A DNA stretch of 33,511 nucleotides from Methylotenera sp. (lineage in GTDB: Bacteria; Pseudomonadota; Gammaproteobacteria; Burkholderiales; Methylophilaceae): contig JABFQV010000020.1 in NCBI GenBank assembly GCA_013141495.1, positions 1 to 33,511 of the forward strand, read 5' to 3'. The position numbers were made by a program, and so were the translations under genes. This document shows, piece by piece, positions 17,759 to 26,107 of the stretch (position 1 is its first letter; every line of letters starts with the position of its first letter). The notes below the pieces were generated by a model. It saw only the letters and a program-made list of their open reading frames with translations. It ran no database searches and was not told the origin of the DNA.

Positions 17759-18127
17759 ATGCGACCAGTAAAAATTAAAATTCAGTTTCCAATGGACGGC
17801 GATATTGCAATGGGTCCAGGTAAGGCAGAGTTGCTGGCTGCGATTCATCAGTACGGCTCAATATCTGCCGCCGCTAAAAGCATGCACATGTCTTACAAAC
17901 GCGCGTGGGATTTAGTTTCCGTAATGAATGCTGGCTTCAAATACCCGTTAGTGATGACAGTGGTTGGCGGTTCTCACGGCGGTGGCGCTATTGTTACTGA
18001 GGTTGGTCTTAAAGTGCTACAGCATTACCAGGCATTGCAAATCAAAACAGAGGTTTTTGTGTTGTCAGAATCTGCAGACTTACGTGCGATGCTCGCGAAT
18101 AGAAATGAATCTGATCCCGTAAGTTAA
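17759..18127 (+). CDS. modE: Short ModE-type molybdate regulator (DNA-binding domain only)
   Basis: 122 aa. It matches the N-terminal winged-helix domain of ModE: GPGKAELLAAIHQYGSISAA, AAKSMHMSYKRAWDLV (recognition helix) and the Gly-rich VVGGSHGGGAIVTEVG wing. It lacks the C-terminal pair of molybdate-binding MOP domains of E. coli ModE (about 260 aa). In E. coli, Mo-loaded ModE represses modABC. Here the gene is just upstream of, and in the same direction as, a matching operator and a porin-modABC run. How it senses molybdate without MOP domains is unclear; another protein or a direct site may serve. Confidence 0.88.
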   Translation: MRPVKIKIQFPMDGDIAMGPGKAELLAAIHQYGSISAAAKSMHMSYKRAWDLVSVMNAGFKYPLVMTVVGGSHGGGAIVTEVGLKVLQHYQALQIKTEVFVLSESADLRAMLANRNESDPVS

Positions 18128-18163
18128 ATCTCTTCAACTTTAAAAATGGTAAGTCTGGCTTTA

Positions 18164-18193
18164 TTGTGCGCATCGTTATGTTTCTGATAATAT
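18164..18193 (+). promoter_or_regulatory. Candidate promoter of the porin-modABC operon
   Basis: TTGTGC (18164-18169), an 18-base spacer, and TAATAT (18188-18193), about 60 bases before the porin ATG. The ModE-like dyad covers both elements, which suggests repression by blocking RNA polymerase. The promoter assignment itself is a prediction. Confidence 0.5.
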
Positions 18194-18206
18194 AGCGATT
18201 CGCACA
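18165..18206. promoter_or_regulatory. ModE-type operator (long imperfect palindrome)
   Basis: Left arm TGTGCGCATCGTTATGT (18165-18181) and right arm ATATAGCGATTCGCACA (18190-18206) are complementary at 14 of 17 positions around an eight-base centre. The inner arms ATCGTTATGT and ATATAGCGAT closely match the known ModE box half-site (ATCGNTATAT type). It lies between the modE-like gene and the porin-modABC run, exactly where a ModE operator is expected. Confidence 0.82.
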
Positions 18207-18252
18207 ATTTATTTAGCAAGTTTTTTAAAAACTAACTTTTAGGTTCTTAAAT

Positions 18253-19716
18253 ATGCAACGCATGCAACTAAACCGATTAATTTTACCTACGCTCATTTCA
18301 ACTTTATTTCCGCTTGTTGTTCATGCTGAAAGTTCTGATCTTGAGGCACGTATTCAGCAGCTAGAGAAAACGATTCAAGCCATGCAGCAACAGCGTGCGG
18401 AGCAAGATAAGCAGCTGGAGTTATTAACCAAAGAGCTGGTAGGTATTGGAAATCATGTGAGCCAGTCTAAAATTGCAAACGCTGAAGAAAAAGGTTCAAG
18501 TAAGGGTAATCCGGTATTTTCTACCTTTAAAGATGGGTTGGTGTTTGAAGATGGTACAGGCAACTGGAAATTACAATTAAATGGTCGCGTACAGGCAGAT
18601 TACAGAAGTTACATACCAGATGAATGGAAAAATGATACCTTTAGCATTCGTCGTGCGAGACTAGGCGGCATATTTTCATTTTTAAAAGATTTTACAGTGC
18701 GCGTTGAAGGTGAGTATGCCAATGATAATACAGGGGCCAAAGGCACAACAGCACTGACTTATGGTTATCTTGATTTTACGCGTTGGTCAGGCGCTAAAAT
18801 TAGAGTTGGGCAATTTAAGCCACTTTTTGGTTTAGAGCGTGCTCAAAGTACCCGATTTACAGATTTTACTGAGCTATCGCTTGCCACTAATAATGGCGCG
18901 AATTTTACCTCTACCTATGACCGTGGTGTGATGCTGTTTGGTGACCTACTACCTTGGCTAAATTATAACGCCTATATCGTCAATGGTAGTGGGCAAAATA
19001 ATGATGACGTTAGAGACGGTAAAGATATTGGGGCAAGAGTCAACGCAAACTTAGCCAAATTTACCGAGAACAAAGCTTTGATAATGCATATAGGGGCGTC
19101 AGCCAGTAAAGGTAGTATCGGGTTCTCAACGGCAGCTGGTAACAGCCTCACCCAAAGCGCTGAAAGTAGTGGCGCTCAGTTTTTTAATGTATCTAACATT
19201 CTTAGCACTTCAATGACAGATAGAGATCGAGGTGGCGTAGAAGCTGCACTTGCTTATGGCCCAGTTAAGTTCCAATCTGAATATATCCGCACTCACTTTG
19301 AAGGCACAAAAGGCACAGCTAATTTTAATAACGACATTAATACCTGGTACACAGATATCAATTGGTTAATAACCGGTGAAGCTTATGCAGATGCTTACAA
19401 AAGCGGGGCGTTTGGCCGCATTAGTCCAAAAACAAATTTTGATAATAAAGATGGCTGGGGCGCATTTGAGCTAGGGATACGTTATAGCAAGTTTGATGCT
19501 TCAGACTTTAAATCATTATTAACAGCGCCAACGGTGACCACAAGCTACACAAGCGAAGCAGATGCTTGGGCTGCAGGTGCTAAGTGGATAGTTAATCCCA
19601 ATGCACGCATTTTGCTTAATTATATACATACTAATTTTGATACTGATATTCGCATCAAAGGCAAGCTTGATGATGCTGAAAAAGCTGTGGTATTAAGAGC
19701 GGAATACGATTTTTAA
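18253..19716 (+). CDS. OprO/OprP-type porin, likely for molybdate or related oxyanions
   Basis: 487 aa. A signal peptide (about 1-25, cleavage near VHA-ES) precedes a coiled-coil segment (about 28-65; LEARIQQLEKTIQAMQQQ), which in such porins helps trimer formation. A beta barrel follows with LQLNGRVQADYRSY, SIRRARLGGIFSFLKDFTVR, the RVGQFKPLFGLE motif and a C-terminal LRAEYDF ending in Phe. These are marks of the phosphate-selective porin O/P family. The stop is 33 bases from modA, and the gene is directly downstream of the ModE-type operator. This suggests, as inference, that it serves molybdate entry across the outer membrane. Confidence 0.85.
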   Translation: MQRMQLNRLILPTLISTLFPLVVHAESSDLEARIQQLEKTIQAMQQQRAEQDKQLELLTKELVGIGNHVSQSKIANAEEKGSSKGNPVFSTFKDGLVFEDGTGNWKLQLNGRVQADYRSYIPDEWKNDTFSIRRARLGGIFSFLKDFTVRVEGEYANDNTGAKGTTALTYGYLDFTRWSGAKIRVGQFKPLFGLERAQSTRFTDFTELSLATNNGANFTSTYDRGVMLFGDLLPWLNYNAYIVNGSGQNNDDVRDGKDIGARVNANLAKFTENKALIMHIGASASKGSIGFSTAAGNSLTQSAESSGAQFFNVSNILSTSMTDRDRGGVEAALAYGPVKFQSEYIRTHFEGTKGTANFNNDINTWYTDINWLITGEAYADAYKSGAFGRISPKTNFDNKDGWGAFELGIRYSKFDASDFKSLLTAPTVTTSYTSEADAWAAGAKWIVNPNARILLNYIHTNFDTDIRIKGKLDDAEKAVVLRAEYDF

Positions 19717-19749
19717 TCTCTCAGCATCCCAAAACTAAAGGATAATTCA

Positions 19750-20565
19750 ATGCAAACGATTGAAGCATTTTTAATGCAATATAAACAAACACTAGTGGCT
19801 GTTTTGATGATGAGCCTGTCATCTGTAGCCTTTGCCGAAAAAATTAACATTGCGGCGGCATCTGACCTTAAATTTGCCATGGATGAAATTGTCACGCAAT
19901 TTAAAAAAGCCAATCCTGTCGATGATGTTAATGTCATTTATGGGTCTTCAGGTAAGATGTTCACGCAAATACAGCAGGACGCACCTTACGATTTGTACTT
20001 TTCAGCAGATATTAGCTACCCTGAGAAGTTGGCGGCAGAAGGTTTTGCGGCTGGCCCTGCAACACCATATGCTTTTGGGCGCATTGTATTATGGAGCCCG
20101 AAAATGAAGTTAGATGCCTCTAAACTGACTTTGGAAGATTTAACTCGTGCGGATATTACGCGTATTGCTATTGCTAATCCTAAACATGCACCTTACGGCA
20201 AGCGCGCAGAAGAAGCATTAAGGTCAAAAAGCCTTTGGGATAAAGTTGAGCCGAAGTTAGTGTATGGTGAAAACATTGCGCAGACAGCGCAGTTTGTACA
20301 AACAGGTAATGCACACGTCGGGATAATCGCCTTATCTCTAGCGTTGAGCGTAGAGCTTTCAAAACAAGGTGGTTATTGGCTAATCCCGGACACTTTGCAC
20401 AGGCCACTAAAGCAAGGCTATATTATTACCAAGCGTGCAGAAAACAACCAGTTAGCGAAAAAGTTTTCTGCGTATATTTCAAGTGCAGATACAAGGGGAA
20501 TTATGGTGAAATATGGCTTTATTTTACCAAGTGATAATAAAGCCAATGAAAACACTAACCAATAA
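19750..20565 (+). CDS. modA: Molybdate ABC transporter, periplasmic binding protein
   Basis: 271 aa. A signal peptide (about 1-29; TLVAVLMMSLSSVAFA) is followed by the ModA fold: NIAAASDLKFAMDEI with the oxyanion-binding Ser, VIYGSSGKMFTQIQQ with the second Ser pair, DLYFSADISYPEKL, and GNAHVGIIALSLA with a C-terminal domain. ModA captures molybdate or tungstate in the periplasm and delivers it to ModBC. AAGGAT lies before the ATG at 19750; an internal ATG at 19774 would also leave a complete signal peptide. modB follows after 14 bases. Confidence 0.94.
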   Translation: MQTIEAFLMQYKQTLVAVLMMSLSSVAFAEKINIAAASDLKFAMDEIVTQFKKANPVDDVNVIYGSSGKMFTQIQQDAPYDLYFSADISYPEKLAAEGFAAGPATPYAFGRIVLWSPKMKLDASKLTLEDLTRADITRIAIANPKHAPYGKRAEEALRSKSLWDKVEPKLVYGENIAQTAQFVQTGNAHVGIIALSLALSVELSKQGGYWLIPDTLHRPLKQGYIITKRAENNQLAKKFSAYISSADTRGIMVKYGFILPSDNKANENTNQ

Positions 20566-20579
20566 TGGCTCACTAGCTT

Positions 20580-21260
20580 ATGCATTTAAGTCCATCTGAC
20601 ATTCAGGCCATATTTTTAACGCTCAAACTTGCAAGTGTGGTTACCGTTATTTTGCTGTTGTTAGCTACACCATTGGCCTGGTGGCTTGCCTGCACCGCTT
20701 CAAAAACTAAAGGTATTATCAGCGCAGTGGTGGCTCTACCTTTGGTGTTGCCGCCCACTGTGCTGGGTTTTTACTTTTTATTGGCAATGGGGCCAAATGG
20801 AATAATTGGCGGTGTGATGCAGCAATTGGGTTGGCAAGCATTACCGTTTACCTTTGGCGGTCTGGTGGTCGCATCGGTATGCTACTCCTTGCCTTTTATG
20901 GTGCAGCCACTGCAAAATGCGTTTGAAGCGGTGGATAAAAACTTGCTTGATGCCGCTGCGAGTTTAGGCGCTTCTGTGCGGCATCGTTTTTTTTCAATTG
21001 CAGTACCTTTGTCACGTGCGGGATTTTTAACGGCCATCATCCTTACTTTTGTACATACCATTGGTGAATTTGGCGTAGTGTTGATGATAGGCGGCAATAT
21101 TCCAGGGGTGACGCGCGTGGCTTCTGTGCAAATTTATGACCACGTAGAAGCCTTAGAGTATATGCAAGCACATGCACTATCGGCCGTGATGCTCGTATTT
21201 TCATTTGTGGTGCTGTTGTTTATCTACACCTTGCGCCCTGCGCATAAAAACATCAATTAG
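20580..21260 (+). CDS. modB: Molybdate ABC transporter permease
   Basis: 226 aa with five to six membrane segments, typical for ModB. The EAA loop that contacts the ATPase is visible as NLLDAAASLGASVRHRF followed by IAVPLSRAG (about residues 121-147). Other family stretches are PLVLPPTVLGFYFLLAMGPN, FTFGGLVVASVCYSLPFMVQ and HTIGEFGVVLMIGGNIPG. It forms the channel half of ModABC. It lies 14 bases after modA and 18 before modC. Confidence 0.95.
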   Translation: MHLSPSDIQAIFLTLKLASVVTVILLLLATPLAWWLACTASKTKGIISAVVALPLVLPPTVLGFYFLLAMGPNGIIGGVMQQLGWQALPFTFGGLVVASVCYSLPFMVQPLQNAFEAVDKNLLDAAASLGASVRHRFFSIAVPLSRAGFLTAIILTFVHTIGEFGVVLMIGGNIPGVTRVASVQIYDHVEALEYMQAHALSAVMLVFSFVVLLFIYTLRPAHKNIN

Positions 21261-21278
21261 TTAAGCCTAGAGTTATTC

Positions 21279-22355
21279 ATGGAATTACGTTTTTATCAGC
21301 AGCGGCAATCCTTTATTTTGGACATAGACGCCACATTGCCCGATGATGGCGCTGTTGGTGTTTATGGCCCATCGGGCGCAGGAAAAAGCACTTTGTTGTC
21401 GATGATGACAGGATCTATTCGGCCAGAAACTGGGCGATTTAGCATCGGTGGAGAATGTTTATTTGATAGCGCACAGGGTATCAATATTCCTATTCATCAG
21501 CGGCGCATTGGTATGGTGTTTCAAGATAGCCGATTGTTTCCGCATTTAACCGTACAAGACAACTTGAATTATGGTTTTAAACTTTTAGCGCCTAAAGATC
21601 GTCGTTTCAACTTGTCGCAAATTCTCGATTTATTAGAGATTGGTCATTTACTCACGCAAAAGCCGCATCAACTCTCTGGCGGAGAAAAGCAGCGTGTTGC
21701 CTTGGGCCGTGCTTTATTAGCCTCACCGCGTTTATTGTTGTTAGACGAGCCACTTGCATCATTAGATGTACGACTTAAACGTCAAATCCTGCCGTTTTTA
21801 CGCCGCATTAAAGATGAAACGCATACGCCCATGGTTTATGTGAGCCATGCCATTGATGAAATTTTATATTTAACCCCACAAGTTGCTATGCTTGATAAAG
21901 GGAAGATTTTAGCGGTTGGCGCGTTTAACCAAGTGATTCACGATGATCGTGTGCTAGCGTTAGCACATTCGTTAGGTTTAGAAAACGTACTTAATGTGAA
22001 AATTACAGCACATTATCCAAGCCAAGGTTATACGGCTGCGATGGCTGGCACGCAACTTATCAGCATACCGACAGTGGATGCTGCTATTGGCAGTGAGGTT
22101 TCAGTTTCAGTCGCTGCTTCCAATGTCGCTTTATCTCTGCATCGGGCTGAAGGTATCTCTATACAAAATCAGTTAGCAGGTACTGTGACTTCAATACGGC
22201 AAGTTGGCTCAAGGGTACTGGTATCAGTAGATACAGGGGCTGAATTGATTGCTGAAATTACGGCTAAAGCGCTAATGGATATGAAAATTACGCAAGGCTG
22301 CAAAGTATTCTGCTTATTCAAAACGCAAGGCATTTATGCTTTTTCAAGCACATGA
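21279..22355 (+). CDS. modC: Molybdate ABC transporter ATP-binding protein
   Basis: 358 aa. ATPase domain: Walker A GPSGAGKST (about residue 30-38), Q-loop MVFQDSRLFPHLTV, ABC signature LSGGEKQRVALGRALL (about 130), Walker B LLLLDEPLASLD and H-loop VSHAID. The C-terminal part, about 290-358, is a MOP domain (NQLAGTVTSIRQVGSRVLVS) that binds molybdate and allows feedback inhibition in related transporters. Last gene of the ModE-operator unit. Confidence 0.95.
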   Translation: MELRFYQQRQSFILDIDATLPDDGAVGVYGPSGAGKSTLLSMMTGSIRPETGRFSIGGECLFDSAQGINIPIHQRRIGMVFQDSRLFPHLTVQDNLNYGFKLLAPKDRRFNLSQILDLLEIGHLLTQKPHQLSGGEKQRVALGRALLASPRLLLLDEPLASLDVRLKRQILPFLRRIKDETHTPMVYVSHAIDEILYLTPQVAMLDKGKILAVGAFNQVIHDDRVLALAHSLGLENVLNVKITAHYPSQGYTAAMAGTQLISIPTVDAAIGSEVSVSVAASNVALSLHRAEGISIQNQLAGTVTSIRQVGSRVLVSVDTGAELIAEITAKALMDMKITQGCKVFCLFKTQGIYAFSST

Positions 22356-22437
22356 TAAGCGTTAAATAGCCGTTTTTTTCAACTCTGATTTATACTATGA
22401 CGCATCACACATAAGCTTAAGTTTGCCAACAGTCATT

Positions 22438-24507
22438 ATGCATAAAAACCTAAAAATCATTCTCTGGATTGCCGTTGCCATAACGGGCGCATTTGCACTG
22501 GCAGGCATTGCGCTTAACCGTGGCGAGAGCATTAACGCGTTGTGGCTCATTACCGCCGCTGTTTGTATTTATGCCATTGCTTACCGTTTTTATGCGGCCT
22601 GGATTGCGGCTAAAGTATTGGTGCTGGATGAAACGCGCGCCACGCCTGCTGAAAGGCTGGACAATGGGCGCGACTTTATTCCTACCAATAAATGGATTGT
22701 GTTCGGACATCATTTTGCTGCGATAGCAGGGCCAGGACCGTTAATTGGGCCAACACTAGCCGCGCAGTTTGGCTACTTGCCGGGCACGTTGTGGATTTTG
22801 ATTGGGGCAGTGCTGGGCGGCGCTGTGCAAGATATGGTGATGCTGTTTGTTTCAACACGGCGCAATGGGCGTAGCCTAGGGCAAATGGCACGCGATGAAA
22901 TTGGCGTTATTGGTGGCACGGCAGCCTTGGTAGGCACCTTCTTGATTATGATTATTCTGATTGCCGTATTGGGCTTGGTGGTGGTAAACGCCATGAAGCA
23001 CAGCCCGTGGGCAACTTCAACCGTGGCGGCGACCATTCCGATTGCCATGATCGTGGGCTTTTATATGCGCAACATTCGCCCAGGTCGCGTGTTGGAAGCC
23101 TCGGCAATCGGCGTGGTGTTACTGCTACTTTCTGTATTTGCGGGTGGCTGGATCGATCATCACGAAACGTTGCGCATATGGTTTGACCATGACGGCTTGC
23201 CACTGGCCTATGCCATTATTGTGTATGGCTTTGCTGCCGCGGTGCTACCAGTGTGGTTATTGCTCGCCCCGCGTGATTATTTATCTACCTTTATGAAATT
23301 AGGCACAATTTTATTATTGACCGTTGCTATTGTGATTTTGCGCCCTGAAATTCACATGCCGGCCGTGACACAGTTTATAGATGGTAGCGGTCCCATTTTT
23401 GGCGGAAAATTGTTCCCGTTTGTCTTTATTACCATCGCTTGCGGCGCCATTTCCGGCTTTCACGCGTTAATCGCATCGGGCACCACGCCCAAGCTGCTGA
23501 TGAATGAGCGCGATATCCGCATGATAGGCTATGGCGGCATGTTGCTAGAAAGCTTTGTCGCAATTATGGCGATGATTGCGGCCACCGTATTAGAACCTGG
23601 CATATTCTTTGCCATCAACAGCCCTGCGGGTGTGGTGGGTAAAGAGGCGGTTGATGCGATAGCAAAAATTAATAGTTGGGGGTTTGCCGTGACAGTAGAG
23701 CAAATGCAACAGCTTGCGAGTGATATGGGTGAAAGCACTTTATTTGCGCGCACAGGCGGGGCGCCTAGCTTAGCCGTTGGTATGGCTAGTATTTTCGGCA
23801 GTGCCTTTGGTAAAAGTATGCTGGCGCTTTGGTATCACTTTGCCATTATGTTTGAGGCGATTTTTATTCTCACCACGCTCGATGCCGGCACGCGTGTCGG
23901 CCGCTTTATGTTGCAGGACATGCTGGGCAACTTCAACAAAAAACTGGGTGAAACCTCATATATGCCATCGGTGATTTTTACCAGCAGTATTGTAGTAGCA
24001 GCGTGGGGCTACTTTTTGTATATCGGCGTAATAGACCCTAACGGCGGTGTAAATATTCTATGGCCATTATTTGGTATTGCAAACCAGATGCTGGCAGCAA
24101 TTGCCCTATGCGTAGGCACGGGCATTTTAGTGAAATCAGGCAAATTGAGGTATGCGTGGGTCACAGGCTTGCCGCTGGTGTGGTTGATTGCTGTGACAAC
24201 AACGGCGGCTTACCAGAAGATTTTTAGCGCAGATGTTCGCATCGGTTTTTTTGCTGCGGCAGATGACATGGCGACAAAGTTGGCGAGCGGTGTATTATCA
24301 GCCGAAAAAGCCGCAGTGGCACCACAGCTCATATTTAATCAGCATTTAGATGCTTATTTGACGATGTTTTTTGTGGTGGTGCTGTGGGTGGTGTTAATTG
24401 ATATGTTGCGTTTATGCGCGCGTCACCTCAGCGGCAAACCCGTACTGAAATTATCTGAAGCGCCGCATGAGCCAAGCCGATTGGTTGAAAACTGGGTGAG
24501 AGATTGA
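22438..24507 (+). CDS. cstA: CstA-family transporter (carbon starvation protein, peptide/pyruvate uptake)
   Basis: 689 aa from the ATG at 22438; an in-frame TTG at 22423 is possible, and neither has a good ribosome-binding site. About 16-18 membrane segments. CstA signatures: NNGRDFIPTNKWIVFGHHF-type stretch at about 75-92, AAIAGPGPLIGPTLAAQFGY, GAVLGGAVQDMVMLFVSTRR, ISGFHALIASGTTPKLL, LWYHFAIMFEAIFILTTLDA and GIANQMLAAIALCVGTG. In E. coli, CstA and its relative BtsT import peptides and pyruvate. The YbdD partner gene overlaps its stop codon, as in enteric cstA-ybdD. Confidence 0.93.
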   Translation: MHKNLKIILWIAVAITGAFALAGIALNRGESINALWLITAAVCIYAIAYRFYAAWIAAKVLVLDETRATPAERLDNGRDFIPTNKWIVFGHHFAAIAGPGPLIGPTLAAQFGYLPGTLWILIGAVLGGAVQDMVMLFVSTRRNGRSLGQMARDEIGVIGGTAALVGTFLIMIILIAVLGLVVVNAMKHSPWATSTVAATIPIAMIVGFYMRNIRPGRVLEASAIGVVLLLLSVFAGGWIDHHETLRIWFDHDGLPLAYAIIVYGFAAAVLPVWLLLAPRDYLSTFMKLGTILLLTVAIVILRPEIHMPAVTQFIDGSGPIFGGKLFPFVFITIACGAISGFHALIASGTTPKLLMNERDIRMIGYGGMLLESFVAIMAMIAATVLEPGIFFAINSPAGVVGKEAVDAIAKINSWGFAVTVEQMQQLASDMGESTLFARTGGAPSLAVGMASIFGSAFGKSMLALWYHFAIMFEAIFILTTLDAGTRVGRFMLQDMLGNFNKKLGETSYMPSVIFTSSIVVAAWGYFLYIGVIDPNGGVNILWPLFGIANQMLAAIALCVGTGILVKSGKLRYAWVTGLPLVWLIAVTTTAAYQKIFSADVRIGFFAAADDMATKLASGVLSAEKAAVAPQLIFNQHLDAYLTMFFVVVLWVVLIDMLRLCARHLSGKPVLKLSEAPHEPSRLVENWVRD

Positions 24508-24698
24508 TGCTTAAAAAGTTAAAACATTTGTGGCACATGATTCGAGATTTATCTGGTGACAATGCTTATGAGCAATACCTGAAGCATTATGCTGAGTTTC
24601 ATCAGGCCACGGTAGATACGCCGCCGCCACTGTCACGTAAAGCCTTTTTTAAGTTATGGCAAGACAGTCAATGGAAGGGCGTAAAACGCTGCTGCTAA
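24507..24698 (+). CDS. YbdD/YjiX-family small protein
   Basis: 63 aa from an ATG that overlaps the cstA stop (TGATG at 24505-24509). It has the family pattern LWHMIRDLSGDNAYEQYLKH, then a PLSRKAFFKLWQDSQWKG region and an unusual GVKRCC ending. These small cytosolic proteins are almost always encoded after cstA or btsT genes, and work with the transporter in a way not defined in detail. The overlap suggests translational coupling. Identification is firm by context and sequence pattern. Confidence 0.88.
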   Translation: MLKKLKHLWHMIRDLSGDNAYEQYLKHYAEFHQATVDTPPPLSRKAFFKLWQDSQWKGVKRCC

Positions 24699-24733
24699 GG
24701 TAATATATAGGTCAGGTGATAGCACTTAAGGCT

Positions 24734-24958
24734 TTAAGCTGCAGATACACCCGCTCTATTTCTACGCTCTTGGTTCACATACTTAATTGATTTTCTGCGA
24801 TCTTCAGTAACAAACTTCGCGTACTCTTCATAGCTTAATTCAGTCACTTCAAAGTCAGCCTTAATCGGCCCATTTTCAGTGATGTTAAATGTAGGAACAT
24901 CTGGTTTTTGTACTTCGCTTTTTTTAGCGAAAATAGCATTAAAAAATTGTTTGATCAT
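24734..24958 (-). CDS. Small hypothetical protein
   Basis: 74 aa from the ATG at 24958, chosen because a strong GGAGG lies six bases upstream; the frame stays open to 25021 but without such support. The sequence MIKQFFNAIFAKKSEVQKPD is followed by a mostly polar body with ELSYEEYAKFVTEDRRKSIK and a basic end. No signal peptide, membrane segment or known motif is seen. It converges with cstA-ybdD and lies downstream of lgt on the same strand. Function unknown. Confidence 0.65.
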   Translation of the reverse strand: MIKQFFNAIFAKKSEVQKPDVPTFNITENGPIKADFEVTELSYEEYAKFVTEDRRKSIKYVNQERRNRAGVSAA

Positions 24959-25173
24959 CACACGCCTCCACTTGCATAAAATCAGATATAGATGAAATGA
25001 TCGTTGCAAATGGCATGCCAACAGCGTTGATTTTTATTAAAGTTTAGGGTTTAATTATTTAACCCATTGAAATTTAAATATAATTTCTAACGGCTAAGCC
25101 CGACATCCAGCCTTGAGTTGACTAAAAGTTAAGTTTTTTAAGTTGATGCCATGTTTTTTTTGACGAAACTTCG

Positions 25174-25956
25174 TCAAGCTTGTCGTTTTTGACAAAAAAC
25201 AAACATCGCAATGCCAATCAGCACCATAGGTAAGCTTAACCATTGACCCATACTTAAACCCATTGAGAGCAACCCTAGGTAATCATCTGGCTCACGCGTG
25301 TATTCCACTAAAAATCTAAAGCTACCGTAACCAATGAGAAACAGGGCTGAAATCGTTCCCGTAGCGCGTGGCTTGGCCGAATAAATCCATAGAATCAAAA
25401 ACAGCGCGATGCCTTCAAGTGTAAACTCATAAAGCTGAGATGGGTGGCGTAATAAAGTGTCCACTTTAGGAAACACCATGCCGTAGTTAGCGTTGGTGAC
25501 TCTGCCCCAAAGTTCAGCGTTGATAAAGTTGCCCATACGCCCAGCGCCTAAGCCAATCGGCACTAGCGGCGCTACAAAATCCATAATTCCCAACCATTTA
25601 AGGTGATATTTGCGCGCAAATAACCACATCGCAACTAACACACCTAAAAAGCCACCATGAAAGCTCATGCCACCTTGCCACACCGCCAAAATCTCCATGG
25701 GGTGTTGCACGAAATAGCTGAATTGATAAAACAGCACATAACCCAAGCGCCCACCTAAAATAACGCCAAGTGCACCAAAGAATAAAGCGTCATCCAGCAT
25801 GGGAAGAGTCCAGCCATGCCATTTACGGTGACTGATTTGCCATTTACCTAAGCCTAAAAAGGCTAAAAACCCCACTAAATACATCAAACCGTACCAATGA
25901 ACGCCAAAGGAGCCGAGGTGAATTGCGATAGGGTCAAACTGAGGGTGTACAAACAT
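25174..25956 (-). CDS. lgt: Prolipoprotein diacylglyceryl transferase
   Basis: 260 aa from the ATG at 25956; a TTG three codons upstream is an alternative. Lgt moves diacylglycerol from phosphatidylglycerol onto the lipobox Cys of prolipoproteins, the first step of lipoprotein maturation in the inner membrane. About seven membrane segments. Key motifs: [11 protein letters not shown] near the N-terminus with the catalytic His-Tyr region, [23 protein letters not shown], the Lgt signature [16 protein letters not shown] (about 140) with the essential Arg and Asn, and [12 protein letters not shown]. No ribosome-binding site is obvious. Confidence 0.95.
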   Translation of the reverse strand: MFVHPQFDPIAIHLGSFGVHWYGLMYLVGFLAFLGLGKWQISHRKWHGWTLPMLDDALFFGALGVILGGRLGYVLFYQFSYFVQHPMEILAVWQGGMSFHGGFLGVLVAMWLFARKYHLKWLGIMDFVAPLVPIGLGAGRMGNFINAELWGRVTNANYGMVFPKVDTLLRHPSQLYEFTLEGIALFLILWIYSAKPRATGTISALFLIGYGSFRFLVEYTREPDDYLGLLSMGLSMGQWLSLPMVLIGIAMFVFCQKRQA

Positions 25957-26107
25957 GGGCGACAATAATTGAAGGTTGAGATGTTAGATTTTACCTAAGT
26001 TTTGATATTTACATGCTTAATTCAAATAATAATGCCTATAAATGTTGAAAGCATTTGATTGCATTGCCAAAGACACCTGAATTTTGATGAAATGGAAAAC
26101 TTAGAGG

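Noticed and set aside
25160-25177. TTGACGAA/TTCGTCAA hairpin at the end of lgt as a terminator
   Set aside because: On the minus strand it is followed by A rather than T residues, so it does not look like a rho-independent terminator.
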